From: Ditylenchus dipsaci
Taxonomy: Eukaryota > Nematoda > Chromadorea > Rhabditida > Anguinidae
Direction: 5' to 3'
NCBI GenBank assembly: GCA_004194705.1
Contig: SADC01000447.1
Span: 59,115 to 123,114 of the forward strand
DNA length: 64,000 bases
Below, piece by piece: positions 63,564-64,000 of the stretch. Under the pieces are notes generated by a model. It was not told the DNA's origin. It saw only the letters and a program-made list of their open reading frames with translations, and made no database searches. How positions within the stretch are numbered: the first letter of the stretch is position 1; each line of letters begins with the position of its first letter. A program made the translations under genes and the position numbers.

Positions 63564-64000
63564 ATGCATATGAGCGAGCATCCAGTTGCTAAGCGAGTGA
63601 ACTTGGAGGAAACCATTCATGGAAGAAGGTAAGTGCTCTGACTAGCTTGAATCAAAATGACTCTAATTTTAATTCAGATCGTTGATGCGTATCGTTGGTT
63701 GAAGAGCCGGGTCCGTTGGCAAAGAATCGCTGATTGAAGAGCTAAATGTAGTATCTGAGGCTACCTCTCGTGTTCGTCTCTCTTGCGTGAAAAGATTCGG
63801 GAGAAGTACATATTTTAATTTCAAACCCTATGTCTAATGACCATGCCTAATTTTAAGGCTGACTAAGCTATGGACTACAAGAAATTCAGTGCACTTCCAT
63901 TCACGGCGATTTCTATTACTACAACTACAACTCGGGCTTGCAGAACCAGTGGTAACTTATGCCTTATTAAGTTCCGAAAACCCATTTATTTTCAGGGTCT
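63564..64000 (+). CDS. Second prolyl-oligopeptidase-like copy, 5' end only
   Basis: A divergent copy of the gene at 56889-60594. First exon from ATG 63564 (or 63570) to 63628 encodes a different N-terminus ending ETIHGR. The second exon starts at 63678 with IVDAYRWL. The third begins near 63861 with LTKLW, then reads as homologous to [12 protein letters not shown], and a fourth begins at the window end. The first two exons differ greatly from copy 1, but from about 63797 onward exon and intron sequence are nearly identical to 60345-60129. Relative to copy 1 there are one-base losses (TGGGAC to TGGAC, CCCC to CCC), so the frame is broken as printed. It continues outside the window. Confidence 0.7.

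Noticed and set aside
1..64000. CRISPR arrays, bacterial operons or prophage features
   Set aside because: The tandem arrays have no unique spacers of constant size, and the spliced genes show the DNA is eukaryotic.

Overview
The window is nuclear DNA of an invertebrate, very probably a nematode. The grounds are: a Meis/Homothorax gene with the exon layout known for Caenorhabditis unc-62, including two alternative 5' homeodomain exons; GT-AG introns, several only about 50 bp long with C. elegans-like acceptors; and scattered TTAGGC-type (nematode telomere) motifs. The DNA is AT-rich, gene-poor and crowded with palindromic (foldback) transposable elements. I cannot name the species.

Layout. 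1-6.2 kb: foldback repeats and a probable Merlin-type transposase remnant. 6.9-7.7 kb (+): a three-exon gene for a small secreted, dibasic-rich protein that resembles a neuropeptide precursor. 8.5-11.5 kb: a tRNA-derived SINE, a mariner-type foldback, a TTAA-type foldback and a large GC-rich foldback that contains another foldback. 12.5-36.9 kb (-): the unc-62/Meis/homothorax orthologue, at least 15 coding positions, with the Meis/PBC-interaction domain at 24.2-26.8 kb and the TALE homeodomain at 13.7-19.1 kb; its introns hold many more elements. 36.9-56.3 kb: about 19 kb without a recognisable gene, made of nested DNA transposons, minisatellite-bearing foldbacks and tRNA-like sequences. 56.9-60.6 kb (-): a prolyl-oligopeptidase-like gene of 15 exons with several reading-frame breaks. 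63.6-64.0 kb (+): the 5' end of a second, divergently oriented copy of that gene, running off the window.

How the genes work. UNC-62 would act as a nuclear DNA-binding partner of PBC homeoproteins. Two mutually exclusive exons (18400-19076 and 17432-17688) each supply the N-terminal arm and helix 1 of the homeodomain, so one locus encodes two homeodomain versions, and splice phase makes any transcript with both or neither exon frameshift. The secreted peptide and the peptidase-like gene have no evident pathway link to it.

Data quality. The otherwise intact, conserved unc-62 reading frame is broken at three places by what looks like one missing base in a short homopolymer, and the peptidase-like gene has more such breaks. 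This is the pattern of residual indels in a long-read assembly, so frameshifts here should not be taken as pseudogenisation without read-level checking.
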